From: Phoronis australis
Lineage: Eukaryota > Phoronida > Phoronidae
Length of the DNA: 64,000 nt
NCBI GenBank assembly: GCA_002633005.1
Contig: NMRA01000159.1
Coordinates: forward strand, 639,520 to 703,519
Direction of reading: 5' to 3'
Each line of letters starts with the position of its first letter. Position 1 is the stretch's first letter. Of the stretch, positions 11,901 through 24,780 are shown piece after piece. The notes below the pieces were generated by a model, which saw only the letters and a list, made by a program, of their open reading frames with translations, was not told the origin of the DNA and did not search any database. Both the position numbers and the translations under genes were made by a program.

Positions 11901-12900
11901 TAAATACACTACACACACAAAGGAATCACGAGATATTACTTATAAAACAAAATAATGAAGACTTTTCGAGCAAGCCATAGCACATTCAGTTACAAGGAAA
12001 AAAATGGCGGCGTTCAGGACAAGTTCCTGAACTGATGAGCCGGAAATGTGGGTACGGAAATAGCCGATGACAGCCGGTAATTATACATGTACGCTCACAG
12101 AGAAGGGACAAATACTGTTAAAAATCGCTTTTGGCAAGAAAGGCGAAAAGAATATAAAGAAAGGGTGTCGAAAATAAGATTTTATGTAGTAAGTATTTTC
12201 GGATACTGGAACCACGTGGGCAGTTTGAGATCAGGACTTTAAGCCACCGACTACCATGTTGAACGTGCGTGGTGACTACACCATAGGATAACAAGAACCT
12301 ATAGTAGTAAATGCCTATACTAATAGAGCTAGGAGAGTTCCAAAAAGTAGTGTGTGAATAACTTAAAATCGATCAACCAACAAAGCAGCAGAAAACAGGT
12401 TTGTTAATTATATGCTATTTCGATACAGTTTCCAGCATAGTGAAGTGCAGGCTTTTTTAAATTTGAATTGAATGTGATCGTCGATTATAATGTTCATCCA
12501 CTGCACGCTTGGGTTGTAGATTGGTGGATTGACCAGCAAGTGATGTGTGCGCTTTCGTTCTTCATTCAGTTCACTACTCTCTGATTGTCTGATTATGAGG
12601 CAGAACGGGAATGCACAAAATATTATATCTGTGTTCATTCAGTAACCATTTGAAGGGTGTGCAAAAGTTGAATAGTTTTTAAGAAAATCGATTGCATTCT
12701 GTGTTAATGAGCTCAGTTCCTATCACTAACAACGAGATTCTTGAAATTAAAACGACTCATTCTCTAACAGAGACAACATCTGCGGACGGGGATATTTTGT
12801 TTCAGGGCTGCAGCGACTAACGTGGGTATTTAGATTTGAGAAGACTTGATGTGACTCTCTGACTTGATAAAACTGGGAGAGGTAGAGTACCTTATTCTGT
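8960..12900. other. Gene-poor stretch, nothing recognised
   Basis: No exon, RNA or complete element could be supported. The part at 9790-10450 is more G+C-rich than its surroundings and contains promoter-like words such as ccgccattttgaa, but no adjoining coding exon was found, so no promoter is called. Confidence 0.4.
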
Positions 12901-12940
12901 GTAAAAGTACGCAGAGGTACATGTATATTAAGAAAAAGTA

Positions 12941-12967
12941 CGCATAGATTAAGCACATTTCTATGCG
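12941..12967 (+). repeat. Hairpin 1 of a covarying pair
   Basis: cgcatag at 12941-12947 pairs perfectly with ctatgcg at 12961-12967 around a 13 nt loop (attaagcacattt). The same arrangement recurs at 13119-13148 with a compensating base-pair change. An inverted, degenerate copy of the 5' flank (gcttaatctaggcgaac) lies between them near 13012. Confidence 0.7.
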
Positions 12968-13118
12968 CAGAAAGCTACTCGTTCATACACTGTATAACAT
13001 GCGTGTACGGTTGCTTAATCTAGGCGAACTTTTAGCCCTTAAACGATTATCGTTCTGCTCTTAATAACTTAATTTGAGAGCAAGGGAGTGATTGGACTAC
13101 ATGAATTGATTAAAAATA

Positions 13119-13148
13119 CGCGTAGATTAAGCACACCATTTCTACGCG
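13119..13148 (+). repeat. Hairpin 2 of a covarying pair
   Basis: cgcgtag at 13119-13125 pairs with ctacgcg at 13142-13148 around the loop attaagcacaccattt. Compared with hairpin 1, the A-T pair has become G-C on both sides while pairing is kept. Flanks (aaaaa.tacgc, gcagaaa, ctactcgtt/tactcgtt) are also shared, so the two hairpins are copies of one unit. Confidence 0.7.
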
Positions 13149-14511
13149 CAGAAATGTACTCGTTTAAAAGAGGCCTGGAATGCGATATTTTGAAGAGCTT
13201 TCTTGTTCCATGTCTCTTTAAGAACCCTTTGGCGCTTCATACTTGCCAAGTAACAGTGCGTACTACGCAACTAGATAGTTATGGTAAAATCAATTCAAGG
13301 CTTTCTGATTATTAAACTGTGAGTTCGTTAACCCCATTGTCACCGACAATTAAGCACCAGATCGACATCCAGCACTGTGGACTCGAAAACTGTCATAGTT
13401 GTGGCCATTTTACACAACACTACCGACACAGTCAAGCTGGTTACGCCTTATGTGTAAGTGTTTTTTTCTAGAGACTTGCATGGGGGTTACTGAAACTTGA
13501 AATTTAATGGACAGATTTAATTGGATATTGGCGCAAAATTTCACCAACATCAGACTGATCAAAGTCTTCATGTTTAGCCATCTCTTGTACCAGTTTTATC
13601 ACACGTGGGTTTCAAATGATAATTTTGTGTGTGTCCTAAAACACGATTTTGTGGGCGCAATGTGCATTTGTCATTAGCTTTTACACGTGCGCTGGTTATT
13701 TTGAGAACCCTCGTCAGACGTTGATGAAACTTGACACAGGGACATTCATATACATGTACGGTGGGTAATGTGCTGACACTAGACAATTTTCGAAAGGATT
13801 CCAATACGAATCAATGTTGATGTCACTGCAGCCAAAATCGAAACTAACTGTTACTCAATGACAATTATCTTTAACGCGTCTTACCTAAGTACCGAGTTTT
13901 TTTCTTAAATATTCATTCTAGATGTTTGGAATTCATTAAATTTCAATAGAATTTCCATGACTATGTGCTCTGACGAAACTATTGTTGCAATTAGTCGTGA
14001 CACAATACAGTTTGATTTTTTTTAGGTAGGAGCACAATGTAGTTTCTTTCTCAGAATTGTGTATGAAATGGTTTCATAGGAAATGATTACAGGTTTCATT
14101 TTACATATTTCTAGCAAAATAAGAACCTTGATTTTGCAATCTTTGTAAGACATATTACTTCGAGAAGAATGAACCAGGTTTTAGAAACGAGATAGAAGGA
14201 ATTTGTTGGAGAACAGATGAAAAGCGGATGGGAAAGTAAGTGGATGTATGCTGAAACTCAAAAAATGCCATCGTGGATCCAGACATCCATAATTGTACCT
14301 GCGTGAACTGTGACCTCTCTTTAAAATTGAAATGAAAACGTGTTAAAGGAGAATGCCACCCGATTTAATTAGTCTTTTTTGCCGTCTTAATCGGTCTATA
14401 TCCACATCGCCTCGCATACGGTCGACCTTACCTTGCCGAGAGGTGTCGCATTAACCCGTGAGGAAGGTGAGAAGGCGACGCAGCGACATCAGTGGTTCAT
14501 TTGCAGAGTGA

Positions 14512-14665
14512 ATTCCGCTATGTTGCGGTGCCATCGTTCCCGTTTTTCCGAACTATGCAACTGGGGGGAAAGCGGGTATATCATTTTTTCGACTTCCCCG
14601 AGAGTTCGAAATGCTAAGGAAGTGGCTGGCGGTAGTGAAGAATGAAAAGTACGCTGCAATGTAAG
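14512..14665 (+). pseudogene. Broken THAP domain of Kolobok copy 1
   Basis: One frame reads GAIVPVFPNYATGGKAGIS then FFRLPREFEMLRKWLAVVKN and EKYAAM. This matches the first half of a THAP zinc finger (…C...C...GISF.R.P.....RKW...), but the second Cys is now Phe, the first Cys is in another frame, and the C-x2-H half found in copy 2 is missing. It cannot fold as a zinc finger. Confidence 0.7.
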
Positions 14666-15162
14666 TAGCAAATATGAGGCCGTGAAACGTCTGTCTCATT
14701 AGATGCAATTTGGAATGCCTTTGGAGTGCTCGTGAGTGCAAATGATTTGAGAATTAAGCCAGCAATAAGTAAATCACTGTGTTACCGGCTTGGTGCAGCA
14801 ACATTAATTGACGGGATATCGAGGCCGTGTGAGCGCATGCTAATTTAGTGTTTGCTGACAGAAACTGTTGTGAAACAACTCGATTTCTATCCCACGGTCA
14901 CGTGTTAGGGGAATCTTTATTTACATTTACATTATTCAAATAATGATTGTCAATGTACAACTTCTGCCCTGAGGGTTCTGTGGCTAAAGCGGAACCTGAA
15001 TTAGCAGCCCCCGACGAGTAAGTAGGTTTGCAGTTTCGTAGCTAATTCACCAACATAATCACGTGCACGTTACTTCTTTGGCTCACTAGTATAGTATTTT
15101 CTTGACTGGAAGTTTAATTTCCAACTTTGTCTGGTTCATGTTCGTTATGTCTATCTTCAGTC

Positions 15163-15282
15163 TGGCCGCGACGGGCCTAATCGGTTTCCGAGCCACTGGC
15201 CGGGATAACTAGTCAGTCCGGCCGGTCGCGACGGGCCTGATCAGGCTCCGAGCCACTCATTGGCCATGATAAGAAACGTTTT
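15163..15282. repeat. 60 bp tandem duplication inside Kolobok copy 1
   Basis: The G+C-rich phrase gcgacgggcctaatcggttt begins at 15168 and recurs as gcgacgggcctgatcaggct at 15228, each followed by ccgagccact. The inverted copy at 33.8 kb has one unit only, so the duplication arose after the two copies separated. Confidence 0.8.
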
Positions 15283-16528
15283 GTGTGTTTAGAATTAAAA
15301 AAATCCCAAGTCTAAACAACACAGAGCTAGGTTCTCCTGTCTGTATCTCACGGAAAAATACTTTGAATTTATCTCCGAACAGACCGCGAACTTATAATTT
15401 ACATGTATTACTGGCCTGCCGAACTTTGTAGGCTACGGTGTGTCCAAATACCAATACATCCGTAACAGCGAAACAAAACAACACGTTTTTATAAGACCTC
15501 GGTGTATTTTTAAGGATTTTACATCGAAGTTTGATGATTTCAAGCGATAAGCTGACACCAGTAAACCGTGTTGTGAACTGCTGACCAGACTGCGTGTGAA
15601 ACCAATTACGTCATTGGATAATTTCAACACCTCCGTCTGCCGTTAGGTGTCAGGTAACGCAACCGTATGTGCCGTTATCGATTAGAACTACTCGATTTAA
15701 ATTGATACAAATTAGGTTGCTTTTTGGGTGGCATTCTCCTTTAAAATACTGAATGAAAAGCCAATGATTAATCAGGACCAGCATCTGATAATTCTATTAG
15801 GTCCAGGTGTTCCTAAATCATATTCTTAAATTTCGTGTAATTTAATGATTGTTTTATCGTCATAATTCGATGCTGTCAACTAATTCAAACCATGCTGATA
15901 CCGGTTGCTTGCTTGACTCTTTCTTACAAGAAGATGCTAAAGTCCTAATACTAATATTTTCAAAGCGTCTGCTTTCTTACTAACATACAGTGTAGGGATG
16001 CATTAGAACCAACAGCGTCAGGGCCCAGACAATAAGCCTGCACAAGCTTAGGGCGTTAACAAAACAAATGTGAAATGCATTTTTATTACAAGAATGATTA
16101 GTCTACATTTAATATGTAGGATAGTCACGCTTGCTTACTTAGTTTAGTTCTGAATCTGGACCGGTATTCAATTTGACGCAAAAACAGTGTTCCTAATGAC
16201 AACAGGTGTCAGGTACAAAATAACTATCAGTCTCATTCTCATAGTGACCATCTTTTAAGAGAAGTGAACATTTTGGGGGGTTGTTTTATTTCTTCAAATG
16301 TGTAAAAACCAGCACAGCCCTAACTGTGGCGTGTGCTTACGTGCAAAAACCCTATCGGTGCACTGTGTAATATGTTGTACTTTTCCTGAGAAACACTCTG
16401 TAGAGTACAACCTTCGCACATCGAATGGGAAGCAGAATTCCATGTTCACGCGCACCAAGCTGTAATAGTATTGTAGTTTGTACTGGAACTACACTTGCCT
16501 TATATGGCACAATTAATTAGAATGGTTT

Positions 16529-16610
16529 CAGTGGCGGATCTAGGATACCGTAAGGGGAGGGGCCAACATGCAGTTTGCCTCGGGGAATAGCGGAGTTGCA
16601 ACCGAATCGA
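16529..16610 (+). mobile_element. MITE family M1, 5' end only
   Basis: It starts cagtggcggatctaggatac and continues with ggggccaacatgcagtttgc and ctcggg, as in the copies at 5477 and 22754. Similarity stops after roughly 80 bp, so it is a truncated copy. Confidence 0.65.
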
Positions 16611-16737
16611 TTTAACGATTGCTCATGTCCGGAAATTAGGGTGCGCAAAGGCTATTGGGATTGATTAATGTATGTGGAATGGCCGATTGGTTTGCACGAC
16701 ATGTGATTTGTGTGCATTTAATTACGCTGCTGTATGT

Positions 16738-16790
16738 AATTCTGCCGCTATTCGCCCTAATAAGCGCCTATGCCCCAATAAGTACCCCAA
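16738..16790 (-). repeat. Short dispersed repeat, cgccctaataagcg family
   Basis: The phrase ctattcgccctaataagcgc matches, in opposite orientation, 41250-41275 (gcttattagggcgaatacgg). It is probably the terminus of another MITE family; no complete element is visible here. Confidence 0.4.
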
Positions 16791-19424
16791 CGCGTTTTCA
16801 GACTTCGAAGTAAGAGCCCACCGAAAAATGCCTTATCTACAGTTCTAACGACTCCAATTCATCAATTGAAAGATCCGACAGTCCTGAATTTGTAGACCAG
16901 GAGCCTCACCGTTATGTCCGTATATACATGTACACTTCAAACTTTCGCCGCGATTCAAAAAGAAGGCAAAAGTTTTGCTGCTCTTGCGAGGGATGTGCCC
17001 CATCATGCGGTCAGAGGCCCTAAAGTCGTGAGTGCCCTAAACTTCTAAAGTCGTGAACGATCTCATTTTCTCTTCTGCGCGGTCCTGCGACATCTGGCGT
17101 TGAAGTTTCCAGCGTTCGTCTGCTTACGAACGTCAAACGAATACCCGGACGTGTTCGTATTCACAATATGATAACAAACAGTGAGTGAGTGGCTTCTTTT
17201 TTCAAACGTATCTTCAAAACAGCATATTTCACTAATCCACTTTTTGAGCATTTTTGGGATATTTTTTCGAAAATATTCATTGTTCAGATTTACTCAAACA
17301 CGAGCTCCAGGGGTAGCTTGAACAATGTATCAAAATGTCCCAGGGTCGATAAAGTTTTGTAAGGCCAAAGCAATAAAATACAGAGAGATAATTGATGCTG
17401 GGTCCTTAGCGTTTTACGTGAACAACCTCATTGAAAACGTCTGTGCACATCAAAGTTGAGTGCACAACATATATCAATTGCAACTGAATTAATAAACAAT
17501 GCAATGCATTTTTATGTCATCTAGAGTAACTGTACGCACTGTAGTTGACTTGCGAGGTCTTACTTCGTATATTTCCGTCTAACCGAAACGGTCACGACTT
17601 TAGGGCCTCATTCAAAATGGCCGCCGATATCAGCGACCGTTTCAAAACTCTGCTTACGGAGACAAACAAGGATTAAGATTGTCAAAACACGTATATTTGT
17701 GAAGGCTGATATATGTCCATGACATCACATGAGCAGTTGCTAACGGACATTGGGTAGTATGACAATCGGCACTTATTATGCTAATATTCACGACTTTAGG
17801 TCACCGGTGTATACATATCTTCTCAGGCCTCAACAGGAATCCAAACTTCTTAGTACACGTGAAAACCGTGAATCAGAGACTAATAAAAAAACTCGACCAT
17901 TGTTAGCACGCGGCCAAGAAGCGCGCGCTGCATAATGTACCGCTGTCATTGAAGACATTTAGTCGGGAACTATCTATTCATGAAACGGGTAACATAGCAT
18001 CGACAAGAAATAAATATTGGCACTAATTTCCGAAAGTTTCTAATATCGTAAAAAAATGCATTATTTTTAAGAGAACTTATTTAGCTAATCATAATTGGTG
18101 TTTTTAAAGTCAAAATGACCCACTGATCGTGAACACATTCGCACCCTTACACCCCGAATCTTCCGGATAATAGCTGTTACACTACGGTCACGCATCCATT
18201 CACCCGGCTACTCAATGAGTGACACATCGGTCTTACCGAAACAATTCTCGAACGTTTTTTAGCAGATGAGACCAGCAAGTGCTCAATATTAAAACATGAA
18301 ACACGCTCTGCTTGACTGCTTGAGTTAATTTCTTTTTATCCCATACGCGTTGAATCTGTCGAGGGAAATACGGCCATGTAATGAAGTTTTCCGTATTTAC
18401 CTCCCGCACTGCTTCAACAGTGAGCTCTGACATGGAAAGTTCAAAAGGTAGGTCAATGTCGACTCGACGTCTTCAGCCGGTTCGATACTCAAACTTTCCG
18501 AATATAGTTTAAAGTAATACAGTTGCAGCAGAGTAACTAACACTCGACATGCAACCAGGCCCTAAACGTAAAATCTGGAACAAAACTGTTAATTATAAGA
18601 CACTTATGTCTCAGTTTTGAATGGTTGGATACTATAACGTCTGCAACTCAGGCGCCGATTCCTAGGAAACCAAAATATCAAATACTGTTGTTTTAACTAG
18701 TTCCAGGAGATGTTACAAGTTTACTGCACATTTAACATTGTTTCATATTTGTTACCTCTTTTCAAGAAATAAATCGTTACTTTTAAAACTGCTGCTTTTA
18801 CAACAGAAAACTTGCAACATAACGCGCAAGTACATACATATAGGATGTGATCCGCCATGTGAACAGTCTGGGTGAAGTATTTGAAAAATCTGTCGAAAAA
18901 ATGTAAGAAACTTAGAAATTCTGCTCTTTATCTTAGCACGTTAATGCATAGTGTGTGTTTTAAGTGAGTTGACCGGCAGAACAGGTGATTGTGCAGAGGC
19001 ATTATCCTCAAAATTGCTCAGGTTGGCTTGGTTCTGGTCAAGAGACAACAAATTTTTTTCACTGCCATCCGCCGTGGAGTATTTGTTACTGTTTCTTTCA
19101 AGGGAAATATTGTTGGGCAGTTTCCAAGATACGTTTTCTTGCCGACCTCAAAATGAGCGCTTTATATGCTACGAAGTCGGAAAGAATTCACTAAGTCGGT
19201 CTTTGCAACCAGCTCTACCGATGTGTCTGACCCATTTTTAACGCAGTGCTTGATCCTTGGGAAACAGGTAGTAACTAAATTCTTTATCTCGCTAACTGGC
19301 ACACAACACGTATAACCTCCCTGTTGCCGGTTCACCCCCACGCGTGCCGACTTAACCACAATGCAACGTTCTGACCCATTTCCAATATGGCGGCGTTGCA
19401 ACTCCGCGAATTAAGCGCGACTGC

Positions 19425-19650
19425 ATGTGTACGGCCGATCTGCAAGTTGCGGCGGGGTCTCACGTTGTGGACCTACTGTTCAAAATGTCAATCAGAGGAC
19501 TAAAAAAGAAGAAAAACCGGGGACACGATTCCGCCGCGGTCTGGGGTCTGAGAGCCCCTCTTCCGCTACCGGTTCTAGTTACTGCACTCAATATTTCCTC
19601 ACGCTTCACGCTGTTGCCGTTGCATTTTCCTTGCGGCAGCCATGGGTTTA
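19425..19650 (+). mobile_element. MITE family M1, 3' portion
   Basis: The blocks tctggggtctgagagcccct, gctaccggttctagttactg, caatatttcctcacgcttc and cttgcggcagcc occur in the same order in the copies at 5477 and 22754. The 3' terminal GGCGGAT motif has been lost. Short open frames across it are read-through of the repeat, not genes. Confidence 0.65.
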
Positions 19651-20486
19651 GTACATGTATATAACTCTTCCCAAACGGTTCTATGAAATGTGACTCATAT
19701 GCATGTGGTCTTGTGTATTAGCGGCAAAAACATGTTGTACAGTAGTTAACCAGTCCGCAACAAAGTAGTGTTCAAGTAAAGACGTCTTATTCACTCCTCT
19801 CTCCACAAGACATTACACAGGCGCGAGGCAGAAGAAATTTCGTCCTTCGTTGAAAAATTACAATTGTAACGTAATGGAAAACTTGAATTATCTGCTATCC
19901 CACATAACGTAGAATTGTCGTGAGGGCTTGACAAGGACTTCACTGAGGGGTCTCACACTCCACTGATTTTTTCACATTATTTTGAAAACGCTTTGTCTAG
20001 TCACACATTTTGTGTCATAAAAGAGATAAGCATACCTGCAGCTGATGCAACAAGTAGAATTACTCTCGTTTATCACATTGGTGTAGACTCACAGTTGAGC
20101 TGTGGTTTTCTGCTGACCCCAGACCGTCCTGAGTTGCACCATATACCAACTCTGGACGGTCTCTTACGACGATTTAGCGTTATGATATGGCTGTTCAACA
20201 TCCTCAGTTAGCAAAGACTGCTTGACAGGTAAGTCATATACGACTCCGAATGTCGGCGGCATTTACTTATCATATAATCTGCTAATCTCAGCTTCTGGAA
20301 ACTCATGGTGTCATCACAGACTATAGTACATAGACCGCTAACTCCATATTTTCAGTAAACGACTGTGATCGTGCGCATAGGCCGTGACGTAAGTATTCAC
20401 TAGCAACACCTGGCAGTCGTAGCACGTTTTACTTCCTGCAAGTACGTCTTCTGCTAATCATGGTTGGTTTTTGTGTGGTCGGGTGT

Positions 20487-20697
20487 CAAAAGTACTCACG
20501 ATACCAAGAGTTCTACTATTCGAAGTTTTTGAATAGCGTTTGAATACCGAATTTTTTTTGTTTTCGTTGTACTGGACAGTAAAATTGATACAAGAATATT
20601 TCCCGTCTCAATACACTAACCGGAAGCCGAGTTTTTTGCTATGTTTAGATGGTAGCGCGCCTATAGGACGCAAGAACCCGTTGTCTATAATCTACGG
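20487..20697 (+). repeat. Dispersed repeat, inverted relative to 38.1-38.35 kb
   Basis: The run from caaaagtactcacgatacca through ttctactatt, tgtactggacagtaaa and tacactaaccgga to tgtctataatct is matched, in reverse complement, at 38129-38350. Frames in both copies read QKYSRYQ.FYY, so the unit probably derives from a protein-coding sequence, now interrupted by stops. Confidence 0.65.
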
Positions 20698-21501
20698 TAT
20701 TATCGAGTGTTTTAGACAGGCCTCGGTTTCTTTCACCGACTTATGTAATTTGTTAGAGTAAACAAGCCAACTTACTTGCCTTTCCCCGCAGCAAAAGTAA
20801 GAGGACTGAAGGGTAGGGTCAGTTAAAACCAAAATTTATCGGAAGTTGGTACACTGTCCGGCGGGGTAGTCAAACGGTTGTTTTATATGACAGCCCTGAC
20901 TTATTCAATATGTGTTAAAAGCTTATTTTTCTTCCTGAGACAACACTATGGCTTAGCGTACTTGAACTTTGGGCAGTTGGAGTAACGCAAATGTTTATTG
21001 GTAAAAGTCTAATACTTTACAAGGTCAGCCACCGAAGTCCACTCATGGATCAGTTTTTATACTGTTAGTTACTGTATCCATCGATACAAATTAAGCCCGA
21101 GTCTTTAAATTAATTCAATGATTGCATTCGCAATGAGTTATTGCTGTCGCCAATCTCCACAACATCAGTTGACCAGTAAAGCCGAGATCCCACGGATAAA
21201 AGCCAACTACACGAGTAACATGAAAAGTTCTCAATCCAGACAATACGCACATACTAATGGTATACAGTGTATTTGCGTTGTTTTCGCTCTTTACTTGAGT
21301 GCATTGAGAATAGACAGGGTTCAACGGCCCATTATCACAGCAAGGGTATTGAGAACTTCGGCACTGTTGTATGGAAGTTGTTATGCAAACACTAGTTGCT
21401 GTGAATGATTCGTAGATGCACGGTTTTCAGGCAGTTTATACGGTGACCCGAAAGTATCATCGCTATTTTAGTTTAATTTTTCTTTTATTTTTCCTTTTCC
21501 A

Positions 21502-21645
21502 CCTAGGTGGAAATAATTCAACCTAGGTGGAAACTATTTTCACGCAGATGGAAATTATTTCAACCTAGGTGGAAATTATTTTCACCTGGTTGAAAAATAT
21601 TTTAATATAGGTTGGAATTATTTTCACTTGGGTGGAAATGTTATT
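21502..21645 (+). repeat. Subterminal iterons, ~22 bp period, 7 units
   Basis: Seven imperfect units of the form CACCTAGGTGGAAATTATTT follow each other; the best-preserved units contain the palindrome CCTAGG. Two units of the same repeat are present, inverted, at the right end (29823-29860). Tandem subterminal palindromes at both ends are what transposase-binding sites usually look like; that role is inference. Confidence 0.8.
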
Positions 21646-21737
21646 CATTCGGGCACCTATTTTAATCTGTCTTGTGATTCTTTGAGGTGCAGGTCGATTT
21701 TGTGCATTTTGGTCAACAAAGTTCAAATTAGATTGTA

Positions 21738-22085
21738 ATGTCGGCGCCTTTTGGAGTTGTCATGGACTTCAACAGAGACAGTGTGTTTACGTATTACTTT
21801 AATCTGGGGTTCAAGTACAGGGAAATAGTTGACTTTTTGTGTTTTTACCACGATTTCTGCCTTAGCCTTGCTCAGTTGAAACATGTTTTTAGGAGACTTG
21901 GGCTAGGACGGAGATGCTGCCACAAAGAATTCGTTCAGAGGGCCATTAGCGTTATTGAACATGAGTTACGTGGCAGCGGCAAGCACCTTGGTTCATCGGG
22001 CAATGCACGACAAGTTACAGAAGGGACACCAAGTCTTCAGTGATCGTGACACTGTGCGAGTCATTCTAAATCACCTCGACCCATT
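21738..22085 (+). pseudogene. N-terminal part of integrase-like transposon protein
   Basis: The frame starts at ATG 21738, about 300 bp inside the left terminal repeat: MSAPFGVVMDFNRDSV, then FNLGFKYREIVDFLCFYH, LSLAQLKHVFRRLGLGRR and EFVQRAISVIEHELRGSGKH. This is a helix-turn-helix-like region of the kind that precedes the catalytic core in a family of multi-copy integrase-core proteins of invertebrates and fish. Near 22000 a frameshift is needed to continue into AMHDKLQKGHQVFSDRDTVR and ILNHLDP, after which a stop appears. The missing catalytic core is found 4.7 kb downstream at 26824, but the two pieces overlap by about ten residues around L-D-P, so they may be fragments of two copies. Confidence 0.65.
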
Positions 22086-22753
22086 TTCACGAAAGACGTT
22101 GCTCTAGTCGGTTGGCGACTAGTCTTTCACATATGGCACTTCACATTTACAAAATACCGCGAAAAACGGGTGATGAGGCTGGATCTCGCGAGATCATATC
22201 GGTTCGTATCCGCGCCTAATAAACCGCAGAAAAACGTTTTGTCATTGTTGTAATTTGAAAGAGTTTTGTAGCAGTTAGGACTAAGTTCTTAAAAATGGTA
22301 ATTATAATCCTTGTAGATGAGAAAATCCGTATTTTCCAACTCGTTTATGTATCAAAATAAACACTTATCTCCCTTTGCCATGCATACTCGGGGAATTCCG
22401 TGTCAATGGAATCCCCGAGTAGAATTGCGACGAATCCGGACGATATTGGAGTGCCTGTAGTATTAATTGAAGCAATTTTAAAACGAAAAACATCATTGAA
22501 ACGGTGAACATAAAAGGTTCACTGTGCGATTAAAATAAAACTAGCAGAAGAAGCACAGTTGACAGATCAACTATTGACGTTCCCACACTGAACTGAAATT
22601 TGTTTGCTTATTAGCCCTGTTGTTCATCAAACTTCAGTAGATCTTTGCCGTGCACTAATTACAATACCAGAACAGCAAACATTTTTGGCGAGACATTAGT
22701 GATGATGATACTGATGATGAAGAAACTAGTGGTGACGTTTTGTAGTACTGTTC

Positions 22754-23077
22754 CATTGGCGGATGAGTAACCAGAAGGGGGTCCCCAACATGCTGCTTCG
22801 GGGCCGGAATTGGGCAGAGCGCGGTTGTATGTGTACAGGTGTCACGAAAGTTGCGGGGGCCCGGAGTATGAGCCTTCTGTTCTGGAAATCTATCGTCGAC
22901 TAAAAAACTGAAAAAATAAAAAAATAAAAAACGGGAATGAGAGCCCGCTACATTCTGGGGTCTTAGTCCCCCCCCCCTTCTCCAGTATCGGTCCTAGTTA
23001 TATTTCCTCACGCGTCGCCCTGTTGCTGTTTTATTTTGCTTGCAGCAGCTCCTGCCCCCCTCCCAAATCCGCCTATG
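22754..23077 (+). mobile_element. MITE family M1, full-length copy
   Basis: It runs from cattggcggatgagtaacc to cccaaatccgcctatg, with the family blocks ccaacatgctgcttcgggg, a poly-A-rich centre, gtcttagtccccccc, tatcggtcctagtta and tgcttgcagcagctcc. It lies inside the 8.5 kb element, so it inserted after that element arrived. Confidence 0.75.
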
Positions 23078-23079
23078 TG

Positions 23080-24780
23080 TTCCAATTAGTGATATAATTA
23101 AAGGAACTTATCAAGTAGTGTATGCTAACCTGAGGCTCTGACATCAACAAGTGATGCTTTGAAACGCTTACAAAACAAGAAATTAGCTTCCAAAACAAGG
23201 AATTAGCTCCCAACGTGGCAATTGTGGTAATCAACGAAGGACACAGTGTGTTCGAATGGTGAGTTTAATGCAGACAAAAAATACGTGCAATAACATCTAG
23301 TCGTATCACAACAGGTTTCACAGCACCAATTTTTATGCCTTTTCTTATACCCAGAATTTCCAAAGCTGAGCCTGGAAGTTTTACGGAAATCTGGGAAAGC
23401 TGCCAAAAATAATCAAAAAACATAAATTTATTCAATGCAGATGCTCTAAATAAAAATTCCTCCCAATCGAGACACAACAACCTGTAATTAATAAGGAACC
23501 CAGCAGCCCTTGAGGTAACCCTGAAGTACAAAAATGGGGACAGAGTCGGAAATCAACATCATTAAAATAAGATTTTCGTGGGTGATTTTACTGTCAAAAT
23601 TGCCCTTTAATTTTTGATTTTTGATAGAGTAACACCATCAGTGATAGTGTTATCAAAGCAACAAATGTGCAGAAAACATCATGTAGGCATGCATTCTAAA
23701 CCTTAACTATGATATAGGAAATCCAAAATCTATAACATTTTAAATGTTTATGTAAAAGGAATCCTGTATTAAACATTGACGTTATATGCTAAAGACTCAA
23801 TTGTAATATTTCATTACCTAGTTAAACCATTTATTTTTCCAAAACATGTAAACAATAACATTTTATCACATGGCACAAGTTCCCTTAGTATGTATCAGTC
23901 TAACCAATAAAAATATTATTCTTTGATCAAAACCCCCTTAAGCATATTAAGCACTGAGATCATTCAGTGGCTAACTCAATATGCAACTGATTTTAACAAC
24001 ACACACACACGTCATTTCTTGTGAAAAAAACACTGATAGCTTACATATCAGAAAGTCCCTCAAGATTTTTAAATGGAAAGCATTAGATGTACGTCATTAC
24101 TCATTAACCACATGGGCATTGCCACTACATGTATGTGCTGCTTCAGAGTCACTAACTGAAATGGACTTTTGATATCTGTTGTCATTTATGATTTCCACCT
24201 TTTATCACTGACATTTTTAAAGCTGGTGTAACTACCACACCATCACTAAAGATCAAAAACTAAACAATAAATTGCCATCACTTTAACAACCTTTTTTCCT
24301 AAAGCAGATCCTCTTATAAACAAGAACAGTCATCCATCAGTTTTACAGTTAACTACACACTGAATTTCAAAAATTAATTATGCAAAAATTCTCTAGTTTG
24401 GGACAGTGAATAATTATTTTGATCAAAGTCGGAGCTTGTCCCAATTTTTAGAAATTCACAAAATTTGTCTGCCAGAAATTCAAGGGGAATGGTAACAATT
24501 TATTAGATGTTTGTCATAAGAGTCACTTTTTATGAACTTACAGGTGTATTCTTGCAATCTTTTATGCTACAACATAGCGTTAGGAGTTTGAAAATACGAA
24601 AATATACAAATCACTCACGCCTCAAAGTTCAGGATGAAAACATTAAATTTCAGCCATGATTTCTGTGTTCTGAATTTAGGAGAATATCTCAATCTGGAGA
24701 ATTTTTTATATAATATATCACCGATCTAACTGCTATCATCAACTATGTCACCTTTGCTAAAAATATATGTTAAAAACGGT
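23080..24780. other. A+T-rich interval, no gene recognised
   Basis: No exon could be supported. The interval lies downstream of the minus-strand zinc-finger gene and could hold its 3' untranslated region, but no polyadenylation site could be tied to it. Confidence 0.35.

Larger units (their letters stand above)
14347..15740 (+). mobile_element. Kolobok-type THAP DNA transposon, copy 1
   Basis: A 1394 bp element bounded by inverted ends aggagaatgccaccc and gggtggcattctcct, flanked on both sides by TTAA (14343-14346 and 15741-15744). TTAA target sites together with a THAP-domain reading frame are the hallmarks of the Kolobok superfamily. The body is homologous throughout to the inverted copy at 33337-35150. 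Relative to that copy it lacks the second half of the THAP domain and roughly 300 bp after it. It carries an extra 60 bp tandem unit at 15163-15282. It encodes no transposase, so it is non-autonomous, or a remnant that kept only the THAP gene. Confidence 0.85.
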
